From JAZDRH01 sp047470865 (GTDB lineage: Bacteria > Pseudomonadota > Gammaproteobacteria > Pseudomonadales > Pseudomonadaceae): a stretch of DNA of 37,059 bases. The notes below the pieces were generated by a model that worked only from the letters and a program-made list of their open reading frames with translations, did not search any database and had not been told where the DNA came from. Where the stretch lies: assembly GCF_047470865.1 (NCBI RefSeq), contig NZ_JAZDRH010000031.1:1-37059 (forward strand), written 5' to 3'. Below, in pieces: positions 8,794 through 17,520 of this stretch (position 1 is the stretch's first letter; the number at the start of each line of letters is the position of its first letter). The translations under genes were made by a program, and so were the position numbers.

Positions 8794-9666
8794 TTAAAAC
8801 AAGGATAACTGGGTAGAAAAGTGCTGCTGCTCTTTAGTGAATGGATCAAAAAAAGATAAATCAGAAGCCAGTAGCTTAAGTGGATGTGAAAAATCTGTTG
8901 TCTCTTGCTCTGCCATGACAGGATAAAACTCGTCATTTAGAATAGGGGCACCTAAAGCTGCCATATGTACGCGTAACTGGTGCTTTTTACCTGTTACTGG
9001 GTACAGTGCATAATGCCAATAGTTATCCATCTTAGCCAGTACTTCTAAACGTGTTTCGCTGTTAACTTCGCCTATCCCTTCTCGCATACGAAAAAAAGGC
9101 TCTCCTTTTGTTATATGGCTAGAATAATTAAAAGGAAACTGGCGATCAGGCAAAGGTTTTGCCAAGGCTTGATAGCGTTTTGTTACTGCCCTTGAGCGAA
9201 ATAAAGCATGATAGGCATCACGTGCTATTGGGGTTTTGGCGAATAATACTAATCCAGCTGTGACTCTATCTAGCCGATGAATAGGCACTAGATCAGCATT
9301 GCCGGTTTTATGTTGCAAACGTCGAAGCAAGCTCTGCTCAACATACATACCTACAGGTGCAACTACCAAAAAATGCGGTTTATCTACCACAAGCAGATGT
9401 TCATTTTCATATAATATCTGTTCTTGAAAAGGCACTTCAGGCTCTGCATCTACTTCACGAAAGTAAAATATTTGAGCCCCCTGTTGATACGCTGTACTAG
9501 TAGAAAGGGGCTGTAACTGGCTATTTAGCACTTTTTTAAAATGAAAACGTGCTTGCCAAACTGCTGGAGAAATATTCGGGAAACGAGCACATAACGCTTG
9601 ATAAACTGTCTGCCAATTACCCTCTGGCAAAAATACAGTGCTCGCTCCTAAGGGTTTTTCAACCAT
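8794..9666 (-). CDS. RluA-family RNA pseudouridine synthase
   Basis: A 290-aa enzyme converting uridine to pseudouridine in rRNA or tRNA. The catalytic HRLDR motif is at residues 130-134 with D133 as nucleophile. The conserved 'VVDKPHFLVV' and the C-terminal 'TGKKHQLRVHMAALGAPILND' confirm the RluA branch. The first 70 residues lack a clear S4 domain but contain a pattern found in the group of RluA proteins with a short N-terminal extension. The RNA target cannot be assigned. It starts 8 bases after the stop of the upstream 83-aa gene, so the two are likely cotranscribed. Confidence 0.9.
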   Translation of the reverse strand: MVEKPLGASTVFLPEGNWQTVYQALCARFPNISPAVWQARFHFKKVLNSQLQPLSTSTAYQQGAQIFYFREVDAEPEVPFQEQILYENEHLLVVDKPHFLVVAPVGMYVEQSLLRRLQHKTGNADLVPIHRLDRVTAGLVLFAKTPIARDAYHALFRSRAVTKRYQALAKPLPDRQFPFNYSSHITKGEPFFRMREGIGEVNSETRLEVLAKMDNYWHYALYPVTGKKHQLRVHMAALGAPILNDEFYPVMAEQETTDFSHPLKLLASDLSFFDPFTKEQQHFSTQLSLF

Positions 9667-9674
9667 GTTACGTG

Positions 9675-9926
9675 TTAGTGCAAAAGATGTGGTTTTTCTT
9701 CTACAGAATCATCTTCATCTAAAAATAGGTCTTCCTCATTTAGATTCCCAGCCTCTTGCAGCCCAGCATGAAACATAGCTTTAGCAACATCAATATAGCG
9801 TTCTTTTAACACTTCTTTTGTCTCACTGGAAAAAGTTAGGGTTACCAGCGGACCCTCTTCTTCAGAGCGACGCAATACGATACGACCATCAGGTAACTCA
9901 ACAATTTCTAAAAAAGCAGACGACAT
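9675..9926 (-). CDS. Small conserved acidic protein of unknown function
   Basis: 83 aa, starting MSSAFLEIVELPDGRIVLRR, with a beta-strand-rich N-terminal half, a helical centre (EVLKERYIDVAKAMFHAG) and an acidic tail. It looks like a short hypothetical protein I recall near topA/lexA in Pseudomonas; that resemblance is from memory and not tested. It precedes the pseudouridine synthase by 8 bases. No catalytic motif or metal site is visible. Confidence 0.7.
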   Translation of the reverse strand: MSSAFLEIVELPDGRIVLRRSEEEGPLVTLTFSSETKEVLKERYIDVAKAMFHAGLQEAGNLNEEDLFLDEDDSVEEKPHLLH

Positions 9927-9989
9927 TTCAATAACCTAATCAATATTTACGTTTAGTTTAACAGAACCCTAGCATGCACCCAACTTAAG

Positions 9990-10015
9990 AAAAAGCCACC
10001 CTAAGGTGGCTTTTT
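9990..10015 (-). terminator. Intrinsic terminator of topA
   Basis: An 11-bp stem AAAAAGCCACC/GGTGGCTTTTT with CTAA loop directly after the topA stop codon, with T-run on the minus strand. The symmetrical A/T tracts would allow function in both directions. Confidence 0.88.
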
Positions 10016-10016
10016 G

Positions 10017-12599
10017 CTATTTCTTGCGCTTATCCTCAACAATCCACTGTTTTCCATCATAGGTCGCACGCCAACCTGTCGGTTTGCCGGCTACTTCAGA
10101 TTGAACATATTGTTCTTTGGTTTTGCGGCTAAAACGAATAACTGCAGGCTGCCCATCTGGATCTTGTTGTGGAGCTGAAAGTAAGTAGTGGTATTTAGGA
10201 TCAATTTCTGCTTTATGTGGAATCAACTCAGATACCAAAGGTGCTCGTGTTTCACGTTTTTTAGGGAATTGGCTAGCCGCTAAAAACAGCCCAGATGCAC
10301 CGTCTCGTAGCACATAGGTATCATCTACTTTTTCACAACGCAACTCTGGCATAGCTACAGGATCAATCTTAGGTGGTGCAGCCTCGCCATTTTTCAGTAG
10401 TTTACGTGTATTTTTGCATTCGCCATTAGTGCAGCCAAAAAACTTTCCAAAACGGCCAGTTTTTAGCTGCATATCACTACCGCACTTATCGCATTCTAGG
10501 CTTGGGCCATCGTATCCTTTAATACGGAATTGGCCTTGCTCAATTTCGTAACCATCGCAGTCTGGATTATTGCCGCAAATATGCAGCTTACGGTGCTCAT
10601 CTAATAGATAAGCATCCATTGCCGAGCCACACTTCTGACAACGACGTTTATGGCGTAACAAGCGCGATTCTGACTCACCTTCATCATCTGCTGCAATTTC
10701 ATCGCCAGGTACAAGATTCATTGTGGTTTTGCAACGCTCTTTTGGAGGTAATGCATAGCCTGAACAACCTAAAAATACACCCGTTGAGGCTGTTCTTATC
10801 TGCATTGGGCGGCCACAATCTTTACATGCAATATTAGTTAAGGTTGGCGTGTTTTCACGCATGCCCGCTTTGCTGTCTTCGGCTGTTTCCAGCTTCTGTT
10901 TAAAGTCACCATAGAAACTATCTAGCAATTTCTTCCAGCCTAAGCTGCCTTGAGCAATATCGTCTAGGCGCTCTTCCATTCCAGCTGTAAAGCCATAATC
11001 CATTAAATCTGGGAAGCTTTCATTCAGTCGTTCAGTAACAATATCGCCCATCTTTTCAGCATAAAAACGTCGATTTTGAATAGCCACATAACCACGGTCT
11101 TGAATCGTAGAAATAATCGAGGCATAGGTTGATGGTCGACCAATACCTCGTTTTTCTAGCTCTTTAACTAAACTGGCTTCAGAGTAGCGCGCAGGAGGCT
11201 TGGTAAAATTCTGTACTGGATCTAGTTTTAGCAAATCTAAGACTTGCCCTTCTTTAATATCTGGCAAAACTGCATCTTCTGCACTTTTATTTTGTGGCAA
11301 GACGCGCGTATAACCATCAAACTTCATGATGCGTCCTTTGGCACGCAACTCAAACTCACCTGACTGCACACTTAAACTGCTCGATAAGTACTCAGCTGGT
11401 GTCATCTGGCAAGCTACAAACTGGCGCCAAATAATTTCATACAAACGCTGCGCATCACGCTCCATATCGGTTAGCTTTTCAGGTAAACGCTGGACATCTG
11501 ATGGACGTATGGCTTCGTGCGCTTCTTGCGCATTTTCTTTACTGCTGTAAAAGTTTGGTTTTTCAGGCAGATACTGCTTACCAAATTCACTATCAATATA
11601 ATTACGTACCATATCTAGCGCATCGCTAGATAAATTGGTCGAGTCAGTACGCATGTAGGTAATATGCCCAGCCTCGTATAAACGCTGGGCTAGCATCATA
11701 GTTTTCTTTACACCAAAGCCTAAACGTGTGCTAGCTGCTTGCTGTAACGTTGAGGTAATAAAAGGAGCTGAAGCCTTACTGCTGGTAGGTTTATCAGTAC
11801 GCTTAATAACATTGTAATTACTGGCCTGTAACTGCCTTACTGCTGCATCCGCTTGGGCTTGATTTAGCGGACGGAAGTTTTCATCATTTTGTTTAATGAC
11901 TTCAAAGCGTACAGATTCTTTTTTTGCACCTAAATCGGCAAAGATTTGCCAAAACTCCTCAGGCACAAAAGCGCGAATTTCTTTTTCACGATCTACTACA
12001 AGCTTCACTGCTACAGATTGCACACGGCCTGCAGATAAGCCGCGCGCAATTTTTTTCCATAACAAAGGGGAAACCATAAAGCCCACAACACGATCTAAAA
12101 AACGGCGTGCTTGTTGAGCGTCCACTTGATCTAAATTTAAGGTGCTCGGTTGGGCAAAGGCTTGCTGAATGGCTTTTTTAGTAATTTCATTAAAAACAAC
12201 ACGTTTATAACGTGATTCGTCACCACCGATAGCTTCGCGTAAATGCCATGCAATAGCCTCTCCTTCTCTATCCAAGTCCGTTGCGAGATAGATAGTATCT
12301 GCATCTTTGGCTAAACGGCGTAGCTCTTCAATAACTTTTTCTTTGCCTGGCAAAATTTCATAATGCGCCTTCCAGCCGTTTTCCGGGTCAATACCCATGC
12401 GCGCTACCAATTGACGCTGCGCTTTTTCTTTGGCGGAAAGCTTAGTTTGGCTAGTGCTTGAGCTTTTACCCGCCGCACCACTGGTAGGTAAATCTCGGAT
12501 ATGTCCAATACTGGATTTAACCACATATTGGCTACCCAAATATTTATTGATGGTCTTGGCTTTAGCCGGGGATTCCACAATAACCAGCGATTTACCCAT
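10017..12599 (-). CDS. topA: DNA topoisomerase I (type IA, omega protein)
   Basis: Relaxes negatively supercoiled DNA. 860 aa, normal for the proteobacterial enzyme. The Toprim domain begins VIVESPAKAKTI with the acidic triad DLDREGEA near residues 111-117. The active-site tyrosine is in HITYMRTDSTNLS near residue 319. C-terminal zinc ribbons are visible as CxxC pairs: CKDCGRP, CQKCGSA (with HICGNNPDC) and CDKCGSD (with CTNGEC), followed by a basic tail ending EDKRKK. A promoter with a palindromic -10 region lies upstream (12679-12714). Confidence 0.98.
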   Translation of the reverse strand: MGKSLVIVESPAKAKTINKYLGSQYVVKSSIGHIRDLPTSGAAGKSSSTSQTKLSAKEKAQRQLVARMGIDPENGWKAHYEILPGKEKVIEELRRLAKDADTIYLATDLDREGEAIAWHLREAIGGDESRYKRVVFNEITKKAIQQAFAQPSTLNLDQVDAQQARRFLDRVVGFMVSPLLWKKIARGLSAGRVQSVAVKLVVDREKEIRAFVPEEFWQIFADLGAKKESVRFEVIKQNDENFRPLNQAQADAAVRQLQASNYNVIKRTDKPTSSKASAPFITSTLQQAASTRLGFGVKKTMMLAQRLYEAGHITYMRTDSTNLSSDALDMVRNYIDSEFGKQYLPEKPNFYSSKENAQEAHEAIRPSDVQRLPEKLTDMERDAQRLYEIIWRQFVACQMTPAEYLSSSLSVQSGEFELRAKGRIMKFDGYTRVLPQNKSAEDAVLPDIKEGQVLDLLKLDPVQNFTKPPARYSEASLVKELEKRGIGRPSTYASIISTIQDRGYVAIQNRRFYAEKMGDIVTERLNESFPDLMDYGFTAGMEERLDDIAQGSLGWKKLLDSFYGDFKQKLETAEDSKAGMRENTPTLTNIACKDCGRPMQIRTASTGVFLGCSGYALPPKERCKTTMNLVPGDEIAADDEGESESRLLRHKRRCQKCGSAMDAYLLDEHRKLHICGNNPDCDGYEIEQGQFRIKGYDGPSLECDKCGSDMQLKTGRFGKFFGCTNGECKNTRKLLKNGEAAPPKIDPVAMPELRCEKVDDTYVLRDGASGLFLAASQFPKKRETRAPLVSELIPHKAEIDPKYHYLLSAPQQDPDGQPAVIRFSRKTKEQYVQSEVAGKPTGWRATYDGKQWIVEDKRKK

Positions 12600-12678
12600 T
12601 GCTCGGTCGTTTCCTGCTATTAAATGAATCGGATATCGCAGCTCTTAAACTACACATCAACAGAACTACAGAATTATT

Positions 12679-12714
12679 AGGCGCTATATATAGTGCCTTA
12701 TTGGTGAAGGTCAA
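12679..12714 (-). promoter_or_regulatory. topA promoter with palindromic -10 region
   Basis: On the minus strand TTGACC (12709-12714) is followed after 16 bases by TATATATA (12685-12692). The -10 lies in the centre of a near-perfect 20-bp palindrome AGGCACTATATATAGCGCCT with one mismatched pair. Such an AT-rich, self-complementary -10 could respond to supercoiling, which fits a topoisomerase gene; the supercoiling response is inference. Confidence 0.6.
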
Positions 12715-12732
12715 GTTTTTCACTTACAAAAT

Positions 12733-12972
12733 TTAGTTTTTCTCAGTAAATGGAGCATCACAGGCTTCTACTAAAGCAAAACGAGGCTGTTCTTGCCCCT
12801 CTATTTTTACCTTCTCACAAAACATTGTTAAAGGTCTAACCCAAAAGTCAAATTTTCCATACAGGGTTTGATAAAAAACAAAAACTTCTTCTGTTTCAGA
12901 ATGTTTTGCCAAGGCATAAACACGGTACAGCTGCCCTTTATAATGACGATAAATGCCTAACTCTAATGCCAT
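12733..12972 (-). CDS. DUF1653 domain protein
   Basis: A 79-aa protein matching the DUF1653 pattern: GIYRHYKGQLYRVYALAKHSE, then VFYQTLYG and WVRPLTMFCEKV. The ATG at 12972 is chosen because it has an AAGAGAA site; a longer frame would start with a TTG inside the fadA terminator hairpin. The biochemical role of the family is unknown. It lies between the fad operon and topA on the same strand. Confidence 0.85.
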   Translation of the reverse strand: MALELGIYRHYKGQLYRVYALAKHSETEEVFVFYQTLYGKFDFWVRPLTMFCEKVKIEGQEQPRFALVEACDAPFTEKN

Positions 12973-12992
12973 TTTATTCTCTTTTAAAATAA

Positions 12993-13016
12993 AAATCGGG
13001 GCCAAAGCCCCGATTT
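12993..13016 (-). terminator. Intrinsic terminator of the fadBA operon
   Basis: A perfect 10-bp stem AAATCGGGGC/GCCCCGATTT with CAAA loop, 16 bases beyond the fadA stop, followed by T-rich sequence on the minus strand. Confidence 0.88.
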
Positions 13017-13032
13017 CAACTACCTTTGAGGA

Positions 13033-14208
13033 TTAAATTCGCTCAAATACTGTAGTAATACCTTGTCCTAAGCCAATACACATAGTAGCCACACCTAGGC
13101 GCCCGTTATTTTGTTTCATAACGTTCAATAGTGTGCCTGAAATACGTGCGCCAGAACAACCAAATGGATGGCCTAAAGCAATTGCCCCACCATGTAGGTT
13201 TACTTTTTGATCCATTTGTTCAAGCAGTTTAAGGTCTTTCAGTACAGGTAATGACTGGGCTGCAAAGGCTTCGTTAAGTTCCCAGAAATCAATATCTTCA
13301 ACATTTAAACCTGCACGTTTAAGCGCTTTTTTCGTTGCAGGAACTGGGCCGTAACCCATAATCGAAGGATCAACACCCGCCACCGCCATAGCACGTACCA
13401 CTGCCATAGGTTCAATACCCAGCGCTTTAGCACGTTCCCATGACATCACAATCATACAAGATGCACCATCCGTAATTTGTGATGATGAGCCGGCTGTCAC
13501 AGTGCCGCCTTTAGGGTTAAAGGCTGGACGTAATGCTGTTAAGCCTTCCAGAGTTGTCTCAGGACGAATAGTCTCGTCGTAATCGAACATCTGTAGCTTG
13601 CCGTCTGCATCATAGCCTTCCATAGGGATAATTTCATCTTTGAAATTTCCTTCTATAGTCGCCTTGTGTGCTAACTGGTGTGAACGCAAAGCAAATTTAT
13701 CTTGAGCTTCACGTGTAATACCATGCATTTTACCTAGCAATTCTGCTGTTAAGCCCATCATGCCAGATGCTTTGGCAGCGTAAAGTGACTGCTGTGGGTT
13801 AGGATCAACACCATGCATCATACCTACGTGCCCCATATGCTCTACACCACCCACTACAAATACATCACCATTACCTGTTTGAATGGCTTGTACCGCAGTT
13901 TGCAAAGCACTCATAGATGAACCGCAAAGACGGCTGACTGTTTGAGCTGAACTGGTGTGTGGAATTGGCGTCATTAACGAAGCCATACGGGCAATATTCC
14001 AACCTTGCTCTAAGGTTTGGTTAACACAACCCCAAATAACATCTTCAACTTCGTTCGGATCAACCTTTGTGTTGCGCTCTAACAATTTAGTAATCAAGTG
14101 CGCCGACATGTTTTCAGCGCGTGTATTACGGTGCATGCCGCCTTTAGAACGCCCCATTGGTGTGCGTCCGAAATCGACAATAACTGCATCTCTTGGATTT
14201 AAGCTCAT
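13033..14208 (-). CDS. fadA: 3-ketoacyl-CoA thiolase, beta subunit of the fatty-acid oxidation complex
   Basis: Catalyses the last step of beta-oxidation, releasing acetyl-CoA. 391 aa, exactly the family size. The nucleophilic cysteine is in SRLCGSSMSALQ near residue 91. The second active-site stretch is NLHGGAIALGHPFGCSGAR, and the C-terminal cysteine is in CIGLGQG. It lies 31 bases downstream of fadB with its own GAGAG ribosome site, giving the usual fadBA order. Confidence 0.97.
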   Translation of the reverse strand: MSLNPRDAVIVDFGRTPMGRSKGGMHRNTRAENMSAHLITKLLERNTKVDPNEVEDVIWGCVNQTLEQGWNIARMASLMTPIPHTSSAQTVSRLCGSSMSALQTAVQAIQTGNGDVFVVGGVEHMGHVGMMHGVDPNPQQSLYAAKASGMMGLTAELLGKMHGITREAQDKFALRSHQLAHKATIEGNFKDEIIPMEGYDADGKLQMFDYDETIRPETTLEGLTALRPAFNPKGGTVTAGSSSQITDGASCMIVMSWERAKALGIEPMAVVRAMAVAGVDPSIMGYGPVPATKKALKRAGLNVEDIDFWELNEAFAAQSLPVLKDLKLLEQMDQKVNLHGGAIALGHPFGCSGARISGTLLNVMKQNNGRLGVATMCIGLGQGITTVFERI

Positions 14209-14239
14209 ATCTATTCTCTCGCTCTAAACCTGTCCGTTA

Positions 14240-16387
14240 TTAGTTGAAAAACTTCTTACCGTTTTTCGCCATTTCACGCAGTTTTTCAGTTGGGTGATAT
14301 AACGGACCAAGATCAGCATATTTATCAGCCAGTGCCACAAACTCAGCTACACCAATGCTATCAATGTAACGTAATGCACCGCCACGGAATGGTGGGAAAC
14401 CAATACCGTAAATCAACCCCATATCTGCTTCTGCTGCGGTTTCAACAATGCCATCTTCTAGGCAACGCACAGTTTCTAAGCACAAAGGAATCATCATGTA
14501 ATTAATGATGTCTTCATCTGTTACTTCACGTTTTTCATAAACGATTGGTGCTAGCACCTCGAGAACAGACTCATCTACTACTTTTTTTGGCTTGCCGCGC
14601 TTATCTGTTTCATAAACATAGAAGCCTTTACCGTTTTTCTGACCTAAACGATTAGCATCATAAAGCGCATCAATTGCTGTACGACGGTCGTCCTTCATAC
14701 GATCAGGAAAGCCTTCAGCCATTACGTCACGGCCATGATGTCCAGTGTCGATCCCAACCACGTCCATCAAATAAGCAGGCCCCATAGGCCAACCAAATCT
14801 TTCCATGATCTTATCAATACGTACAAAATCAACGCCCAAACTCACTAAACGAGCAAAGCCACCAAAGTACGGGAAAAGTACACGATTAACTAAAAAGCCA
14901 GGACAATCATTTACAACAATAGGGTTTTTGCCCATTTTTTTCGCATAAGCCACTGTAGTGGCTACCGCTTTTTCAGAAGACTTTTCGCCACGAATAACTT
15001 CAACCAATGGCATCATATGCACAGGGTTAAAAAAGTGCATACCAACAAAGTTTTCTGGGCGTTTTAACGACTTAGCTAATAGGTTAATCGAAATAGTAGA
15101 GGTATTAGATGCCAAGATAGTGTCTTCACGTACTTGATCTTCAACTTCGGCTAAAACAATTTGTTTAACTTTTGGATTTTCAACAACAGCTTCGACTACA
15201 ATATCGACGTTTTTAAAATCGCCATATGACATAGTTGGGCGAATACGTGTTAGCGCTTGCGCCATTGCCATCGGTTCTAAACGTTTTTTCTCAAGACGTT
15301 TTACCAATAATTTTGAAGCTTCATCCAGACCAGCTTGAATGCCCTCTTCACGAATATCTTTCATTAAGATAGGCGTGCCTTTTAGAGCTGACTGATAGGC
15401 GATACCCCCCCCCATAATGCCAGCACCCAATACTGAAGCAAGGTTTACATCACCTGAAATTTTGTCGTAGTGCTTGGCCTTTTGTTTTAATGCTTGATCG
15501 TTTAAGAACAAGCCTACTAAAGCTTGACAAACATCTGTTTTGGCGAGTTTGGCAAAGCCTTTAGCTTCGACTTCGATTGCCTTATCACGGGTCAGATTAG
15601 CCGCTTTTTGAATCGTTTTAATAGCTTCTACAGGAGCAGGATAGTTAGGGCCAGCTTTGCCGGCTACAAAACCTTTTGCCGTTTCAAACGACATCATTTG
15701 TTCCATAGCATTTAGCTTTAATTTTTCTAATTTAGGCGCACGTTTAGCCTGCCAGTCCAACTCACCTGAAATGGCTCGCTGCAGTAAGTCAATAGTGGCA
15801 TCACGCAGTAAATCAGCCTTAACCACAGCATCTACTAAACCGATTTTTAGTGATTCTTCACTACGCCCTTCTTTACCTGCTGCAATCCACTCAATGGCGT
15901 TATCCGCACCAACTAGACGAGGCATGCGCACTGTGCCGCCAAATCCTGGGTAAATTCCCAGTTTTACTTCTGGCAAGCCGATTTTCACACCATCCGCTAA
16001 TACGCGGTAATCCGCTGCTAAACACATTTCAAGACCACCACCTAAGGCAACGCCGTTAATAGCGACTGCCGTTGGCACGTCTAAGTCTTCAAACTTACTA
16101 AAAATCCCATTTACACTAATCAGATGAGCAGCAATATCTTCTTCTGAAGCCTTAAAGTTCTCACCAAACTCTGTAATGTCAGCACCTACGATAAATACCT
16201 CTTTACCGCTAGTGACAAGCACTGCTTTTTTAGATTTATCATTTTGAATAGCATCAACCGCTTGGTTTAGCTCTTCTAAGGTTTGACGATTGAATTTATT
16301 TACGGACTCGCCTTGAAGATCGAATTTTAATTCAACAATTCCGTTCTCAAGCGCTTGTACCGTGATGGCTTTACCTTCGTAAATCAT
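14240..16387 (-). CDS. fadB: Fatty-acid oxidation complex alpha subunit (enoyl-CoA hydratase / 3-hydroxyacyl-CoA dehydrogenase)
   Basis: Multifunctional enzyme that, with FadA, oxidises acyl-CoAs. The N-terminal crotonase domain has NGVALGGGLEMCLAADY (catalytic Glu near 119) and LPEVKLGIYPGFGGT (Glu near 139). The dehydrogenase domain begins at the NAD-binding VLGAGIMGGGIAYQSA near residue 320 and has HFFNPVHMMPLVEVI with the catalytic His near 450. The start is set at the ATG 16387 (MIYEGKAITV, 715 aa, the typical Pseudomonas start) with GGAG eight bases upstream; a TTG codon just before it is an artefact of frame extension. Confidence 0.97.
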   Translation of the reverse strand: MIYEGKAITVQALENGIVELKFDLQGESVNKFNRQTLEELNQAVDAIQNDKSKKAVLVTSGKEVFIVGADITEFGENFKASEEDIAAHLISVNGIFSKFEDLDVPTAVAINGVALGGGLEMCLAADYRVLADGVKIGLPEVKLGIYPGFGGTVRMPRLVGADNAIEWIAAGKEGRSEESLKIGLVDAVVKADLLRDATIDLLQRAISGELDWQAKRAPKLEKLKLNAMEQMMSFETAKGFVAGKAGPNYPAPVEAIKTIQKAANLTRDKAIEVEAKGFAKLAKTDVCQALVGLFLNDQALKQKAKHYDKISGDVNLASVLGAGIMGGGIAYQSALKGTPILMKDIREEGIQAGLDEASKLLVKRLEKKRLEPMAMAQALTRIRPTMSYGDFKNVDIVVEAVVENPKVKQIVLAEVEDQVREDTILASNTSTISINLLAKSLKRPENFVGMHFFNPVHMMPLVEVIRGEKSSEKAVATTVAYAKKMGKNPIVVNDCPGFLVNRVLFPYFGGFARLVSLGVDFVRIDKIMERFGWPMGPAYLMDVVGIDTGHHGRDVMAEGFPDRMKDDRRTAIDALYDANRLGQKNGKGFYVYETDKRGKPKKVVDESVLEVLAPIVYEKREVTDEDIINYMMIPLCLETVRCLEDGIVETAAEADMGLIYGIGFPPFRGGALRYIDSIGVAEFVALADKYADLGPLYHPTEKLREMAKNGKKFFN

Positions 16388-16763
16388 CAACTGATCTCCA
16401 TCTGATGGAAGCTAAGCAGTTATTTATCAAGTGTTTAAGCGAACAAAAACACTCGCCGTACAGCATTCAAACATAATCGCAGAAAAATTCATACGCTTGT
16501 TTGATTTCTCTGAGCACACATTCAAGCAAAAGAACCCAGTTGTCAATTATCTTCTCTCGCAAAATTAGCGAGAAAAGCTCTAGACGGTTTTAATTAACAC
16601 TAAAGTTTGATTAGGTAGAACTCACCAGTTCTGCTTTTGAGGGTACTTTGAAGGAGAAAAGGGAGGCTAGTTACTAGAGCCAATAGAAAAGTTGCACGGC
16701 TTCACAGTATTCGGTATTTTCAATAAAGGTTAATTATTCAATCAGCTCTACTGGAGATATCAG
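16388..16763. other. 376-bp divergent regulatory region between fadB and uspA
   Basis: No gene is visible. It holds two short inverted repeats: TCTCGC-AAAATTA-GCGAGA around 16553-16571, and AGAACT-CACC-AGTTCT at 16617-16632. A plausible promoter for the downstream stress gene is listed separately. I looked for a fatty-acid regulator site in front of fadB and found none I could defend. Confidence 0.5.
16692..16720 (+). promoter_or_regulatory. Candidate sigma-70 promoter of the universal stress gene
   Basis: TTGCAC (16692-16697) and TATTTT (16715-16720) are separated by 17 bases, ending 43 bases before the uspA-type start codon. Assignment is by consensus match only. Confidence 0.45.
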
Positions 16764-17210
16764 ATGATTTATCAACATATTTTAGTAGCAACGGACTTAG
16801 CTGATGAGGCGCGTAATGGATTTAAACATGTGTATGAGCTAGCTTGCGCACTCAATGCCAAACTATCTTTTATTCATGTGATTGAGCCCATAGCAATTGC
16901 ATTTGGCGCTGACGTTCCTATGGATTTATCACAATTGCAAGAACAACAAATGCAAAGCGCCATTGCTCGTCTAGATGAGTTCACAGCACCACTGGCTGAT
17001 ATTAAGGCAACAGATAAACATGTTGTGCTTGGGCAACCCAAGCAAGCCATCCATCAATTTGCTATAGAGCAGAATGTTGACCTTATTATGGTAGGTAGTC
17101 ATGGCCGCCATGGATTAGCACTGATTTTAGGCTCCACTACTAATGACGTGCTTTCAGGAGCACCCTGTGATGTATTGGCAGTTGATATAAAACGTTTTAA
17201 TAGCATTTAA
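16764..17210 (+). CDS. Universal stress protein, UspA family
   Basis: A single-domain 148-aa cytosolic protein starting MIYQHILVATDLADEA, the classic Usp beta1-alpha1 opening. The nucleotide-binding motif G-x2-G-x9-G-S/T is visible as GSHGRHGLALILGSTT near residues 112-127, so it is predicted to be an ATP-binding type. GGAG precedes the ATG. It stands alone between the fad operon and the FadL gene, with a strong terminator behind it. Its conditions of expression cannot be read. Confidence 0.9.
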   Translation: MIYQHILVATDLADEARNGFKHVYELACALNAKLSFIHVIEPIAIAFGADVPMDLSQLQEQQMQSAIARLDEFTAPLADIKATDKHVVLGQPKQAIHQFAIEQNVDLIMVGSHGRHGLALILGSTTNDVLSGAPCDVLAVDIKRFNSI

Positions 17211-17239
17211 CAATAAAGGCGCTTTAAGCGCCTTTATTG
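17211..17239 (+). terminator. Intrinsic terminator of the uspA-type gene
   Basis: A 13-bp palindromic stem (CAATAAAGGCGCT and complement) immediately after the stop codon; the right arm ends in TTTATTG. Confidence 0.82.
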
Positions 17240-17242
17240 TTA

Positions 17243-17267
17243 ATCTGTTAATAAATCTGTAACAGAT
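17243..17267. promoter_or_regulatory. Inverted repeat upstream of the fadL-type gene
   Basis: ATCTGTTA (17243-17250) and TAACAGAT (17260-17267) form an 8-bp dyad with a 9-nt spacer, a spacing usual for a dimeric repressor or activator. No regulator is encoded nearby. Confidence 0.35.
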
Positions 17268-17302
17268 CAAATCTAAATTAAACTCAAATCACTATATTAG
17301 AC

Positions 17303-17322
17303 AGAGTTAATGCAATAACTCT
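17303..17322. promoter_or_regulatory. Second dyad upstream of the fadL-type gene
   Basis: AGAGTTA-ATGCAA-TAACTCT is a perfect 7-bp dyad with a 6-nt spacer, about 200 bases before the start codon. It is a candidate operator. The remaining sequence up to 17520 is AT-rich and carries no gene that I can see. Confidence 0.35.
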
Positions 17323-17520
17323 TATCAGCCTGACTATAACTTCAAATAAGTACAGCAATTGTCAGACAAAACGATCAAAAAATGCTTGTTTTTTATTTTT
17401 CGGCACATTTATAGACCATTGTATCAGTAAAAGCTTATTTTTTTAACTAAATTCTGTTGGCTGGTCACGAAATCATTGATAGCTTCAATTTGCGTTCTCA
17501 CATCTGGAGTTATAACAAAA

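Noticed and set aside
16391..16560. Possible PsrA- or FadR-like site before fadB (scattered CAAAC/GTTTG and GTGTTT/AAACAC halves)
   Set aside because: The half-sites are at spacings that do not match the known operators; calling one would be guesswork.
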